64,000 bases of DNA from Rubrivivax sp. (lineage in GTDB: Bacteria; Pseudomonadota; Gammaproteobacteria; Burkholderiales; Burkholderiaceae_C). The stretch's first letter is position 1. Each line of letters starts with the position of its first letter. The position numbers and the translations under genes were made by a program. The notes under the pieces were generated by a model. That model was not told where the DNA came from. It saw only the letters and a list, made by a program, of their open reading frames with translations, and made no database searches. Positions 19,889 to 28,850 of this stretch are shown one piece after another. The DNA lies in NCBI GenBank assembly GCA_019635285.1, contig JAHBZS010000019.1:1-64000 (forward strand), in the 5' to 3' direction.

Positions 19889-20821
19889 TCAGTGCAGCAG
19901 GTCGGCAGCCGTCGCCAGCGCCCACAGGCCGGCCGGCGCCGCATGGTCGATCTGCATCAACTCGCCGCGCCCGAAGGCCGCCAGCGCGCGGCGGTAGCGG
20001 GCGCCCAGCGCGGGCTCGCCGATCAGCGCCAGCGGCAGACGGTCATCGGCGTCATCGGCGTCGTCGCCCAAGGCACTGCGCAGCTCGTCGCCGATCAGCA
20101 GGCCGGACAGATAGTCCAGGCTGTGCGCGGCCGGCAGCCGGCCGTCGAGCACCAGCGCGCGCGCCGAGAACAGCAGCGCGGCCAGCGGTTCGGCGCCCTG
20201 CACCGCCGCGACGCCGCGGTCGAAGGCCGCGTCGTCAGCCACCGCACCGGCCTCGCGCGCCGGCCGCCCCAGGATGGAATGCGCCTTCAGCGTGGCATAG
20301 AGCTCGCCGGTCATGAAGGTGCGGAAGGCCGCGATGCGGCCATCCTGCACCTGCACCCATTTGCTGTGCGTGCCCGGCAGCAGCAGCCGGCAGCGCGCGG
20401 CCAGCGCCGGCTCGGTGGCCAGCGCGCCGACGATCTGCGTCTCTTCGCCGCGCATCACGTCGGGCCGCTCGCCAGGCCGGCGCACCCCCGGCACGATGTG
20501 CAGGCAGCGGCCGTCGCCCAGGTCGATGGCCTGCAGCCCCGCGGCCAGCGCCGCCGCATCGGCCGGCGTGTCGACGTAGCGCGCCAGCACCCAGCCTTGC
20601 GCGCTGCCCACCATGCCGCAAGCCAGCAACGGCGCTTGCGGCATCGCCGCCATCCAGTCGCCGGCGATGCCGCGCAGCGCGGCGTCGAAGCCGCCATCGG
20701 GCAGATGCAGGATGCCCCAGTCGCGCTGTCTCGATTCGAGCAGCGCGCCACCGGACCCCAGCCGGTAGGCGCGCAGCGATGAGGTGCCCCAGTCCAGCGC
20801 GATCAGCCGCGCCGCCGACAC
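19889..20821 (-). CDS. dgoK: 2-dehydro-3-deoxygalactonokinase
   Basis: 310-residue kinase of the DgoK family: ALDWGTSSLRAYRL (phosphate loop), LLPGTHSKWVQVQDGRI and RTFMTGELYATL are the diagnostic segments. It phosphorylates 2-keto-3-deoxygalactonate for the adjacent aldolase. The start codon is GTG, 4 nt after the upstream stop. A small DDA repeat (LGDDADDADD) is encoded near 20040-20075. Confidence 0.9.
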   Translation of the reverse strand: MSAARLIALDWGTSSLRAYRLGSGGALLESRQRDWGILHLPDGGFDAALRGIAGDWMAAMPQAPLLACGMVGSAQGWVLARYVDTPADAAALAAGLQAIDLGDGRCLHIVPGVRRPGERPDVMRGEETQIVGALATEPALAARCRLLLPGTHSKWVQVQDGRIAAFRTFMTGELYATLKAHSILGRPAREAGAVADDAAFDRGVAAVQGAEPLAALLFSARALVLDGRLPAAHSLDYLSGLLIGDELRSALGDDADDADDRLPLALIGEPALGARYRRALAAFGRGELMQIDHAAPAGLWALATAADLLH

Positions 20822-20825
20822 GGCC

Positions 20826-21770
20826 TCAGCCCTTCTTGCGGGCGGCCAGCGCCTGGCACTCGGGCACCGGCGTCAGGGCGCCCTTGCCGCCGAACCAGCT
20901 GACCAGGTTGTCCACCACCAGCTGGCCCATTGCATTGCGCGTGTGCACCGAGGCCGAGCCGACGTGCGGCAGCAGCACCACGTGGTCCATGGCGATGAGC
21001 TCGGCCGGCACGCGCGGCTCGTCCTCGAACACGTCCAGGCCGGCGGACAGGATCTTCTTGTCGCGCAGCGCGGCGATCAGCGCCTGCTCGTCGACCACGC
21101 TGCCGCGGCCGACGTTGATGAGGATGCCGTCCGGCCCCAGCGCTTCCAGCACCTGGGCGTTGACGATGTGCTTGGTCTCGGCGCCGCCGGAGGCCACGAC
21201 CATCAGCACGTCGCAGCTCTGCGCCATGCCGAGCAGCGTCGGGTGATAGCGGTAGCGCACCTCGGGCTGCGGCTTGCGGCCGTGGTACTCGATCTCCAGC
21301 TCGCAGGCCTCCAGGCGCTTGGCGATGGCCTTGCCGATGCGCCCCAGGCCGAGGATGCCGACCTTGCGGCCGCGCAGCGTCGCCGTCAGCGGATAGGGCT
21401 TGTTCAGCCAGTGGCCGGCGCGCAGGTAGCGGTCGACCTGCGGCAGCTGGCGCACCGTGGCGATCAGCAGGCCCAGCGCCAGGTCGGCGACCTCGCCGGT
21501 GAGCACGTCCGGGGTGTGGGTGACGACCACGCCGCGCGCCGCCAGCGCCGCGGCGTCGATGTGGTCGTAGCCGACGCCGAAGCTGGACACGATCTCGAGT
21601 TTCGGGAAAGGCGCGATGAAGGCCGCATCGATGCGCGTGTGCCCGCCGCTGACGGCGATGCCGCGCACCTCGGGGTCGGCCTCGCGGCAGACCTGGAAAT
21701 GCTGCGTGATGCCACGTTCGACCAGCGCCATGGGCGTGCCCACGGCGAACAGCTTGATGGGGTGATTCAA
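20826..21770 (-). CDS. NAD(P)-dependent D-2-hydroxyacid dehydrogenase
   Basis: 314-residue D-isomer 2-hydroxyacid dehydrogenase. SFGVGYDHIDAAALAARGV, the nucleotide-binding GILGLGRIGKAIAKRL, NVGRGSVVDEQAL, the Glu in DVFEDEPRVP and the catalytic His in LLPHVGSAS are all present. It is most like hydroxypyruvate/glyoxylate or 2-ketogluconate reductases. The start is TTG (MNHPIKLFAVG), preceded by AGAGGA; the next ATG would delete the first beta-strand. It is the first gene of the dgoK-dgoA unit, so it may act on a related sugar-derived keto acid, but the substrate is not determined. Confidence 0.88.
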   Translation of the reverse strand: MNHPIKLFAVGTPMALVERGITQHFQVCREADPEVRGIAVSGGHTRIDAAFIAPFPKLEIVSSFGVGYDHIDAAALAARGVVVTHTPDVLTGEVADLALGLLIATVRQLPQVDRYLRAGHWLNKPYPLTATLRGRKVGILGLGRIGKAIAKRLEACELEIEYHGRKPQPEVRYRYHPTLLGMAQSCDVLMVVASGGAETKHIVNAQVLEALGPDGILINVGRGSVVDEQALIAALRDKKILSAGLDVFEDEPRVPAELIAMDHVVLLPHVGSASVHTRNAMGQLVVDNLVSWFGGKGALTPVPECQALAARKKG

Positions 21771-21851
21771 GGTCCCGTCCTCTGTGTGAATGCCAGATGC
21801 AAGGCTTGCGTTTTACCGCAGCGCCCGCGCGGTCGACGGGTCTAGCCGCGC

Positions 21852-21868
21852 TGTCGGGAAACCTTACA
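21852..21868 (+). promoter_or_regulatory. candidate activator site upstream of the PEP-CTERM gene
   Basis: TGTCGGGAAACCTTACA is an imperfect palindrome (TGT/ACA ends, GG/CC inside) about 100 nt before the sigma-54-type promoter, the usual distance for an enhancer-binding protein. A PrsR-like regulator is known to drive PEP-CTERM genes in other betaproteobacteria; the link to this site is a guess. Confidence 0.3.
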
Positions 21869-21953
21869 AACCAGCGGCTAACGAGACCCGAACGCGGCGC
21901 GTCGGCGTCGAGTTTTGCAGCAAATCAACATGTTGCGTGAAATCTTCAGCGAA

Positions 21954-21969
21954 TGGATCATTTCTTGCT
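21954..21969 (+). promoter_or_regulatory. sigma-54 (-24/-12) promoter of the PEP-CTERM gene
   Basis: TGG (21954-21956) and TTGCT (21965-21969) carry GG and GC with exactly 10 nt between them, as in the RpoN consensus TGGCACG-N4-TTGCW. Transcription would begin near 21980, about 24 nt before the ATG at 22004. Confidence 0.7.
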
Positions 21970-22003
21970 TGATCCCCCGAAATCAGGGGTTGCGGGGTTT
22001 GAA

Positions 22004-22651
22004 ATGTTGCAGATTGTCAAAAGCATCGGATCACGGGCAGCCGTGACGGCGATGGCCATCGTGCTGATGGCAGTGGCCACCTCCGCCCAATCGAAGGCAT
22101 TCAGGGTGCGCTTCGACCCGTTGTTCAACCTGGCCTTCTCGGGCGCCGTGGGTCAGACGGTCGGCTGGCGGGGCTCGGCAACGATCGCCGTCGACAACGG
22201 CTGCCTCGTGCCCAACTCCATTCAAAACGTCGGGTTCGGGCCGTGCGCGTCGGCCAGTCTGGACGGTGGCCTGCTGACCTTTTATGACACCGTGCCCGCC
22301 AACGGACTCGGCGGCATCGCCTGGGCCGGGCTCCTCCCGGCGCCGCTGCAACTGAGCATCGATGGCGCCGGCAACGTCGATGGCATGGAGTACGCCGCAG
22401 CGCCCTTGACCGGCAACTTCCAGGCCTTCAGCTGGCCGGACGCCTACGACGTGGCGCTGACCTTCACCTTGGCCGACGGGCCGCTGCTCACGCTGTCCAG
22501 CGTCCCCCTGGACACCTCGTACTCCAGCGGGGAGGATGGCCCCGCCTATGTGACGAAAGTGACCTGGACGCGCATTTCCGAGCCGGCCTCGCTGGCCCTG
22601 GCCGGCATTGCGCTGATCGTTCTGGGCCTGCTGCGCCGCCGCCGGCGCTGA
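22004..22651 (+). CDS. PEP-CTERM sorting-domain exported protein
   Basis: 215-residue secreted protein of unknown function. A signal peptide (MLQIVKSIGSRAAVTAMAIV..., Ala-rich to about residue 28) precedes a beta-rich body with two Cys (GCLVPN and GPCASAS). The C-terminus, SEPASLALAGIALIVLGLLRRRRR in shape, is the tripartite PEP-CTERM signal: S-E-P, hydrophobic helix, Arg cluster. Exosortase cleaves such tails, and the proteins are linked to exopolysaccharide and floc formation. The ATG at 22004 is preferred over 21953 because the latter lies inside the promoter. No exosortase is in the window. Confidence 0.88.
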   Translation: MLQIVKSIGSRAAVTAMAIVLMAVATSAQSKAFRVRFDPLFNLAFSGAVGQTVGWRGSATIAVDNGCLVPNSIQNVGFGPCASASLDGGLLTFYDTVPANGLGGIAWAGLLPAPLQLSIDGAGNVDGMEYAAAPLTGNFQAFSWPDAYDVALTFTLADGPLLTLSSVPLDTSYSSGEDGPAYVTKVTWTRISEPASLALAGIALIVLGLLRRRRR

Positions 22652-22657
22652 GCGTCC

Positions 22658-25474
22658 CTACTGCAGGCTCGCTGCGCCGGCCTGCAGCGACTGGGCCTCG
22701 TGCAGCGCGGTGCCCAGTTCCAGGCGGCTACCCGCATCCCACACCGCCCCGAACTGAGGCGCGGCGAGCGCCGCATGCAGCGCCGCCATGCGCGCCTGCC
22801 AGCGCCGCTCGGCCCGCGGCGAGCGTGCGATGGCCAGGCGCGCGCGAAACGCACTCGCCGCCGCGGCAAGGCGAACGGCCGCCTGCGCATGGCCCTGGCA
22901 GTGAGCCAGTTCGGCATGGTCTTCCAGGCAATCGGCCAGTTCCTCGCGCATCTCGACCTCGCGAAAAGCCAGCAGCGCCTCGCCCAGCCGGCGCCGCGCC
23001 CCGTCGAGGTCACCGGCCTGCAGGTCCATCTTGCCCAGCCAGTACTGGGCATGGGCTTCACCGCGACGGTCGCCGGCATCGCGACAGACCGTCAGCGAGC
23101 GCTCCACATGCCGGCGCGCGTCGTCGGCACGGCCATCCTCGAAGGCGTTCTCACCCAGTCGCAGCTCGGCTTCGCCTTCCGCCTCGCGGTCTTCGATCGC
23201 CCGGGCGATCCGCAGGCACTCCTCCAGGCTGGACTGCGCCAGTTCGGCGTTGCCGACGTACACGGCAATCTGCCCCAGATGCAGCAGTCCGACGACCTCG
23301 CCCTCCTTCTCGCCAAGGGCGCGGAACAAGGCCAGCGCCTCACGCTCGCTGGCCTCGGCGCCCGCGGCATCGCCGGCCTGCAGCCGCGCCAGCGTCAGCA
23401 TCGACAGCGTCGCCGCCACCTCGATCTGGTTGCCCAGCCGCCGGTACAGCACCAGGCATTTCTCCAGCATCTGCCGGGCCTCGGCGTGGTCGCCTTGCGC
23501 GGTGGCCAGCACCGCGCCGGCATAGGCCGCATGCGCCTGCGCCAGGTCCGAGGCCTGCACCGCAGGCAGCGCCAGCGCGGCGCGCACGATGCCACGGCCT
23601 TCCGACAGATAGCCACGCAGCATCCAGAACGGCGTCATCGTCACCGCCATCTTCACGGCGAGGATCGGATCGGTGCCGCCGGCCAGCGCCAGCGCCGTGG
23701 CCGCGCGCAGGTTGTCCAGTTCGGTCTCGCCGCAGCGGATCCAGCCCGCCTGGCCCGCGCCCTCCAGGCCGTCGCGGATCCTCTTGGCCAGCGCGAAGTA
23801 GTGGTCGCAGTGGCGTGCGGCGGTGGTGCCCGCATCCGGCGCCTGCTGCAGCTTCTCGGCGGCGTAGTCGCGGATCGTCTCCAGCATGCGGTAGCGCGTG
23901 CCGTCCTCGCGCTCGTCGTCCATGACGACCAGCGACTTGTCGACCATCGACGACAGCAGGTCCAGCACGTCCTCGGGTGACAGCGGGTCGCTGCCGCAGA
24001 CCTGCTCGGCGGCGTCCAGGTCGAAGCCGGCGGCAAAGACGGCGAGCCGGTTGAAGATGCGCTGCTCGTCGTCGTTGAGCAGCTCGTAGGACCAGTCCAC
24101 CAGCGCGCGCAGGGTCTGCTGGCGCGCCTGCAGCACGCGCGCGCCGCCGGTCAGCAGCTTGTAGCGGTCCTTCAGCCGCAGGTTGATGTCGGCGACGCCG
24201 AGCGAGCGCACGCGCGCCGCCGCCAGCTCGATGGCCAGCGGGATGCCTTCCAGCCGCACCACCAGCTCGGCCACCGCGGGCGCCTCGCGGTCGTCGAGCA
24301 CGAAGGACGGCTTGTGCGAGCGGGCGCGCTCGACGAACAAGCGCACCGCCGTCGAACGCGACAGCGCCTCGAAGCCATCGCCGCGGTCCGGCAACGGCAG
24401 CGGCAGCACCGGATAGACCTGCTCGCCGGGCACGCGCAGCGCCTCCCGGCTCGACGCCAGGATGCGCACCTGCGCGGCGGCGCGCAGGATGGCGTCGGCA
24501 AGCGCCGCCGAGGCGCCGATCAGGTGCTCGCAGTTGTCGAAGATGAGCAGCATGCGGCGCGTGGCCAGCGTCGCGCACACGGTCTGCACCAGCGGCCGCC
24601 CCGGTTCCTCGCGCACGCCCAGCACCTGGGCCGCCTCGCTGATGACCAGCGCCGCGTCGCGGATCGGCGCCAGGTCGAAGAACCACACGCCGTCGGGGAA
24701 CTGCGCCATCGCCTCGGCCGCCACCTGCAGCGACAGCCGCGTCTTGCCCAGGCCGCCCATGCCCAGCAGCGTCAGCAGCCGCACGTCGGACAGCAGCGCC
24801 TTGACCTCGCCGAGTTCGCGGTCGCGGCCGACGAAGGACGTGGCCTGCTGCGGCAGGTTGTTGGCGATCTGGCGCAGCGGCAGCCAGCGCTCGCCGACAC
24901 GCACCACGCGGTGCGCCTTGTCGCCTTCGGGCGGCACGGCGAAGGCCGCGGCGTCCGGCCCGACCTCGAACAGCTCGATCGGCTCGCCCAGGCCCTTCAG
25001 CGCCCAGTGGCCGTGCGACTGCAGGGCCCACGGCACCTCACCCAAAGACCGGCGTGCGTCCTCGCTGAGCAGCAGCTGGCCGCCCTGCGCCAGCGCCATG
25101 ACGCGCGCCGTGGTCGGCTTGGCCAGGCCTTCCACCTCCAGCAGCTTGGCGCCGCGCGCGACGTCGGCCGCGCTGTTCTCGCGCAGGATGACCGGCCCGA
25201 CGTGCAAGCCGGCGCGGGCCTTCAGCGGCACCTCCAGGGACCCGAGCGCGCGGTGGTACGCCAGCGCATAGCCGACGGCATCGGCCGCGGCCTCGAACAG
25301 CAGCAGCATGCCGTCGGTCTTGTCGATCTCGCGGCCGCGCCACAGCGGCAGCAGGTCGCGCGCCACCCGGTCGTGGGCGGCCCACACGCCGGCCATGGCG
25401 TCGTCGCCCAGACGTTCCGACAGCATCGTGCTGTCGACCACGTCGGTCAGCAGCAGCGCGCGCTGTTCGGCCAT
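22658..25474 (-). CDS. class III cyclase-like/NB-ARC ATPase/TPR regulator
   Basis: 938-residue multidomain protein. Residues 1-175 form a nucleotide-cyclase homology domain: D11 in LLLTDVVDST is kept, the second metal Asp appears in a shortened DKTDG (51-55), and the usual N-x-x-x-R segment reads PTTARVMAL, so catalysis is doubtful. Residues about 210-480 form an AAA/NB-ARC ATPase (SFVGRDRE, Walker A GMGGLGKT 238-245, Walker B LLIFDNCEHL, then EGIPLAIELAAARVRSL). The last 400 residues are TPR-like repeats. Such STAND proteins act as signal-gated switches; the input here is unknown. The ATG directly abuts the dehydratase stop with no gap. Confidence 0.85.
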   Translation of the reverse strand: MAEQRALLLTDVVDSTMLSERLGDDAMAGVWAAHDRVARDLLPLWRGREIDKTDGMLLLFEAAADAVGYALAYHRALGSLEVPLKARAGLHVGPVILRENSAADVARGAKLLEVEGLAKPTTARVMALAQGGQLLLSEDARRSLGEVPWALQSHGHWALKGLGEPIELFEVGPDAAAFAVPPEGDKAHRVVRVGERWLPLRQIANNLPQQATSFVGRDRELGEVKALLSDVRLLTLLGMGGLGKTRLSLQVAAEAMAQFPDGVWFFDLAPIRDAALVISEAAQVLGVREEPGRPLVQTVCATLATRRMLLIFDNCEHLIGASAALADAILRAAAQVRILASSREALRVPGEQVYPVLPLPLPDRGDGFEALSRSTAVRLFVERARSHKPSFVLDDREAPAVAELVVRLEGIPLAIELAAARVRSLGVADINLRLKDRYKLLTGGARVLQARQQTLRALVDWSYELLNDDEQRIFNRLAVFAAGFDLDAAEQVCGSDPLSPEDVLDLLSSMVDKSLVVMDDEREDGTRYRMLETIRDYAAEKLQQAPDAGTTAARHCDHYFALAKRIRDGLEGAGQAGWIRCGETELDNLRAATALALAGGTDPILAVKMAVTMTPFWMLRGYLSEGRGIVRAALALPAVQASDLAQAHAAYAGAVLATAQGDHAEARQMLEKCLVLYRRLGNQIEVAATLSMLTLARLQAGDAAGAEASEREALALFRALGEKEGEVVGLLHLGQIAVYVGNAELAQSSLEECLRIARAIEDREAEGEAELRLGENAFEDGRADDARRHVERSLTVCRDAGDRRGEAHAQYWLGKMDLQAGDLDGARRRLGEALLAFREVEMREELADCLEDHAELAHCQGHAQAAVRLAAAASAFRARLAIARSPRAERRWQARMAALHAALAAPQFGAVWDAGSRLELGTALHEAQSLQAGAASLQ

Positions 25475-27283
25475 TCAGTGGTTGTCGCGCGGCACGCCGT
25501 GGCGGGCGTGGATCCTCTGGTACTTCACCGCCGGCTTCAACACCATGCCTTGCGCCAGTTCGTCGACGATGCCGCGCTGGATCTCCTGCCACGGCGTCTG
25601 GCTGGGCGGGATCGGATAGCCGCCCAGCTCTTGCAACGCCTGCCGGCGCGCGGCCAGTTCGGCGTCGCTGATGAGGATGTCGGCGCGGCGCTTCTTCAGG
25701 TCGATGCGCACCATGTCGCCGCTCATCAGCAGCGCCAGCCCGCCGCCGGTAGCCGCCTCGGGCGAGGCATTCAGGATCGACGGCGAACCGCTGGTGCCCG
25801 ACTGGCGGCCATCGCCGATGCAGGGCAGCGCGGTGATGCCCTTCTTCAGCAGGTAGGCCGGGGCGCGCATATTCACCACTTCGGCGGCGCCGGGGTAGCC
25901 CACCGGGCCGACGCCGCGGATGAAGAGCACGCTGTTGGCGGTGATCTTGGTCTTCGGGTCGTCGATACGCGCGTGGTAGTCCTCGGGGCCGTCGAAGACC
26001 ACCGCCGGGCCCTCGAAGGCCATCGGGTCGGCCGGGTTCTCCAGGTAGCGCTGGCGGAACTCGTCGGTGATCACGCTGGTCTTCATGATCGCCGAATCGA
26101 ACAGGTTGCCCTTCAGGTTGAGGAAGCCCGCCTTCTTCTTCATCGGCTTGTCGAACGGCTTGATCACCTTGCGGTCACTGCTGAACTTGCCTTCGCAGTT
26201 CTCGGCCAGCGTGCGGCCGTTGACCGTGATGGCCTTCTTGATCCTGCCCTTCTTCACCAGCTCGGCCACCACCGCAGGCACGCCGCCGGCGCGGTAGTAC
26301 TCCTCGCCCAGGTACTCGCCGGCCGGCTGCAGGTTCACCAGCAGCGGCAGCTCGTAGCCGATTTTTTCCCAGTCGTCGTTGTCGAGCTTGACGCCGATAT
26401 GGCGCGCGATGGCGTTGATGTGCACCGGCGCGTTCGTCGAGCCGCCGATCGCCGAGCACACGGCGATGCAGTTCTCGAAGGCGGCGCGCGTCAGGATGTC
26501 GCTGGGCTTCAGGTCCTCGATGACCATCTCGACGATGCGCCGGCCGGTCAGGTACGCGGCCTCCTGCCGGTCGCGGTACGGCGCGGGGATGGCGGCCGTG
26601 CCCGGCAGCATCAGCCCCAGCGCTTCGGCCAGCGAGTTCATCGTCGAGGCCGTGCCCATGGTGTTGCAATGCCCGGTGGACGGCGCCGACGAGGCCACCA
26701 GCTCGATGAACTGACGGTTGTCGATCTTGCCCGCGGCCAGCAGCTCGCGCGCCTTCCAGACGATGGTGCCGGAGCCGGTGCGCTCGCCTTCGTGCCAGCC
26801 GTTGAGCATCGGCCCGGCGTTCAGCGCGATGGCCGGGATGTCCACGGTGCAGGCCGCCATGATCTGCGCCGGCGTGGTCTTGTCGCAGCCGGTGGTCAGG
26901 ATCACGCCGTCGATCGGATAGCCGTACAGCAGCTCGACCAGGCTCAGGTACTGCAGGTTGCGGTCGAGCATCGCTGTCGGCCGCTTGCAGGTCTCCTGGA
27001 TCGGATGGATCGGGAATTCGAAGGCGATGCCGCCGGCGTCGCGGATGCCTTCGCGCATGCGCTGCGCCAGCACCAGGTGGTGGCGGTTGCAGGGCGAGAT
27101 GTCCGAGCCGCTTTGCGCGATGCCGATCATCGGCCGGCCCGACTGCAGCTCGTCCAGCGACAGGCCGAAGTTCATCGTGCGCTCGAGGTACAGCGCGGTC
27201 ATGTCGGCGTTGGCCGGGTTGTCGAACCAGGCACGCGAACGCAGCGTGCGGCCGGCGGAGGACTTCTTGCGGGTCTTGCTCAT
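25475..27283 (-). CDS. IlvD/Edd-family sugar-acid dehydratase
   Basis: 602-residue Fe-S dehydratase. Three cluster Cys positions lie in [24 protein letters not shown] and [16 protein letters not shown]. The C-terminal [29 protein letters not shown] is a family hallmark. The N-terminus ([21 protein letters not shown]) and the length place it with L-arabonate/D-xylonate/galactonate dehydratases rather than IlvD (dihydroxyacid) or Edd. It turns an aldonic acid into a 2-keto-3-deoxy acid, which the dgoK-dgoA products at 19-21 kb could consume if the substrate is galactonate-like. Substrate identity is inference. Confidence 0.88.
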   Translation of the reverse strand: MSKTRKKSSAGRTLRSRAWFDNPANADMTALYLERTMNFGLSLDELQSGRPMIGIAQSGSDISPCNRHHLVLAQRMREGIRDAGGIAFEFPIHPIQETCKRPTAMLDRNLQYLSLVELLYGYPIDGVILTTGCDKTTPAQIMAACTVDIPAIALNAGPMLNGWHEGERTGSGTIVWKARELLAAGKIDNRQFIELVASSAPSTGHCNTMGTASTMNSLAEALGLMLPGTAAIPAPYRDRQEAAYLTGRRIVEMVIEDLKPSDILTRAAFENCIAVCSAIGGSTNAPVHINAIARHIGVKLDNDDWEKIGYELPLLVNLQPAGEYLGEEYYRAGGVPAVVAELVKKGRIKKAITVNGRTLAENCEGKFSSDRKVIKPFDKPMKKKAGFLNLKGNLFDSAIMKTSVITDEFRQRYLENPADPMAFEGPAVVFDGPEDYHARIDDPKTKITANSVLFIRGVGPVGYPGAAEVVNMRAPAYLLKKGITALPCIGDGRQSGTSGSPSILNASPEAATGGGLALLMSGDMVRIDLKKRRADILISDAELAARRQALQELGGYPIPPSQTPWQEIQRGIVDELAQGMVLKPAVKYQRIHARHGVPRDNH

Positions 27284-27370
27284 CGGGCGACGTCCTTGGG
27301 TGGGGTGCAGGGGTTGTACTACAGGCCCGCTAGCATCGGGTGCCGCGCCCACCGCCCCAGGAGCCCAGCC

Positions 27371-28396
27371 ATGAGCCTCGCCCTCGAAGACTACCGCCCC
27401 CTTGGCGCCAGCGGCCTGAAGGTCTCGAAGCTGTGGCTGGGCACGATGATGTTCGGCGACCGCTGCGACGAGGCCGAGGCCGCGCGCATCGTGGCTGCGT
27501 CGCGCGACGCCGGGCTGAATGCCATCGACACCGCGGACGTCTACGTCGGCGGCGAATCGGAACGCATCACCGGCCGGCTGATCGCCGCGGACCGCAGCCA
27601 CTGGGTGCTGGCCACCAAGCTGGCCAACCCCACCGGGCCCGGGCCCAACGAGCGCGGCCTGTCGCGGCGCCACATGCTGGCCGCCGTCGATGCCAGCCTG
27701 CAGCGCCTGGGCACCGACTGGATCGACCTGCTGTACCTGCATCGCGACGACGAAAGCACACCGCTGGAAGAGACCGCCACCACCTTGGCGCAGCTGGTGG
27801 CGGACGGCAAGGTGCGCTACTTCGGCGTGTCGAACTTCCGCGCCTGGCGCGTGGCCCAGCTGGTGGAGCTGTGCCGCACGCTGCGCCTGCCGCAGCCCAT
27901 CGCCTGCCAACCACCCTACAACGCGATGTCGCGGCAGATCGAGGTCGAGCTGCTGCCGGCCTGCGCGCACTACGGCCTGGGCGTGGTGGCCTACAGCCCG
28001 CTGGCGCGCGGCGTGCTCAGCGGCAAGTACCTGCCGGACGTGCCGCCGCCGGCGGATTCGCGGGCGGCGCGCAACGACCGCCGCCTGATGCAGACCGAGT
28101 TCCGCCCCGAATCGATGCAGCTGGCGCAACGTGTGCTGGCCCACGCCCGCGCACGCGACCGCACGCCCACCGGGCTGGCGCTGGGCTGGGTGTGGAACAA
28201 CCGGCTGGTGCACGGCCTGATCGGCGGGCCGCGCACGCTGGCGCAGTGGCAGGACTACCTGGACGCGCTGCGCCAGCCTTTCGACGCCGAGGACGAGGCC
28301 TTCTTCGCCGGCCTGGTGCCGGCCGGGCATGCGTCGACCCCCGGCTACACCGATGCGCAGTACCCGGTGACCGGGCGCGCGCCGCGCAGCGGCTGA
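27371..28396 (+). CDS. aldo/keto reductase
   Basis: 341-residue AKR with the TIM-barrel signatures: [22 protein letters not shown] (catalytic Asp/Tyr), [22 protein letters not shown] (catalytic Lys), [17 protein letters not shown] (His) and the NADPH-binding tail region. It resembles the YajO/L-glyceraldehyde-3-phosphate-reductase or aryl-alcohol-dehydrogenase-like branch (AKR11/12). It is divergent from the sugar-acid dehydratase, so a role in sugar or aldehyde conversion is possible. Confidence 0.88.
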   Translation: MSLALEDYRPLGASGLKVSKLWLGTMMFGDRCDEAEAARIVAASRDAGLNAIDTADVYVGGESERITGRLIAADRSHWVLATKLANPTGPGPNERGLSRRHMLAAVDASLQRLGTDWIDLLYLHRDDESTPLEETATTLAQLVADGKVRYFGVSNFRAWRVAQLVELCRTLRLPQPIACQPPYNAMSRQIEVELLPACAHYGLGVVAYSPLARGVLSGKYLPDVPPPADSRAARNDRRLMQTEFRPESMQLAQRVLAHARARDRTPTGLALGWVWNNRLVHGLIGGPRTLAQWQDYLDALRQPFDAEDEAFFAGLVPAGHASTPGYTDAQYPVTGRAPRSG

Positions 28397-28457
28397 GCCG
28401 GCCGCCCGCAGTACAGTTCGTGCGCCGCGGCTGGCGGCGCACAACGAGGAGCCAAGG

Positions 28458-28820
28458 ATGATCAGATGCGCAGGGGTGGCCGTGGCCGTGCTGGCCCTGG
28501 CCGGCTGTGCCCCGGACCAGTTCAGCAACTACAAGGCGAGCGGCTTCAACGGCTTCGTCGACCAGGCCGCGGTGGACTGCGCGCCGCTGCAGGTCGGGCC
28601 GATGGTGATCACGCGCAACTACGAGCCGCCCAACTACGCCACCGCCCAGTACGGCGTCTGGCTGGACCAGACCTCGGACCTGTACTACAAGCGCATCACC
28701 CCCGAGGCGTACCTCGAGAGCATCAACAACCTGTTCCCCGGCGAGCGCAGCATGAAGGCGGCGCAATGCCTGGTGTCGAAGCTGCCGCCGCCCGAGCAGC
28801 GGCCCAGCGCCCCGCGCTAA
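28458..28820 (+). CDS. small lipoprotein of unknown function
   Basis: 120-residue protein with a signal peptide and a clear lipobox (VLALAGC, Cys17), so it should be lipid-anchored. The mature part is short and Tyr/Pro-rich ([32 protein letters not shown]) with two further Cys. I do not recognise a family. ACGAGGAGCC precedes the ATG. Confidence 0.75.
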   Translation: MIRCAGVAVAVLALAGCAPDQFSNYKASGFNGFVDQAAVDCAPLQVGPMVITRNYEPPNYATAQYGVWLDQTSDLYYKRITPEAYLESINNLFPGERSMKAAQCLVSKLPPPEQRPSAPR

Positions 28821-28850
28821 ACCAGGTCAGCGTACCGCGCTGAACCAGGG

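Noticed and set aside
21953-22003. Upstream ATG as start of the PEP-CTERM gene
   Set aside because: It lies inside the -24/-12 promoter and would add residues in front of an otherwise normal signal peptide.
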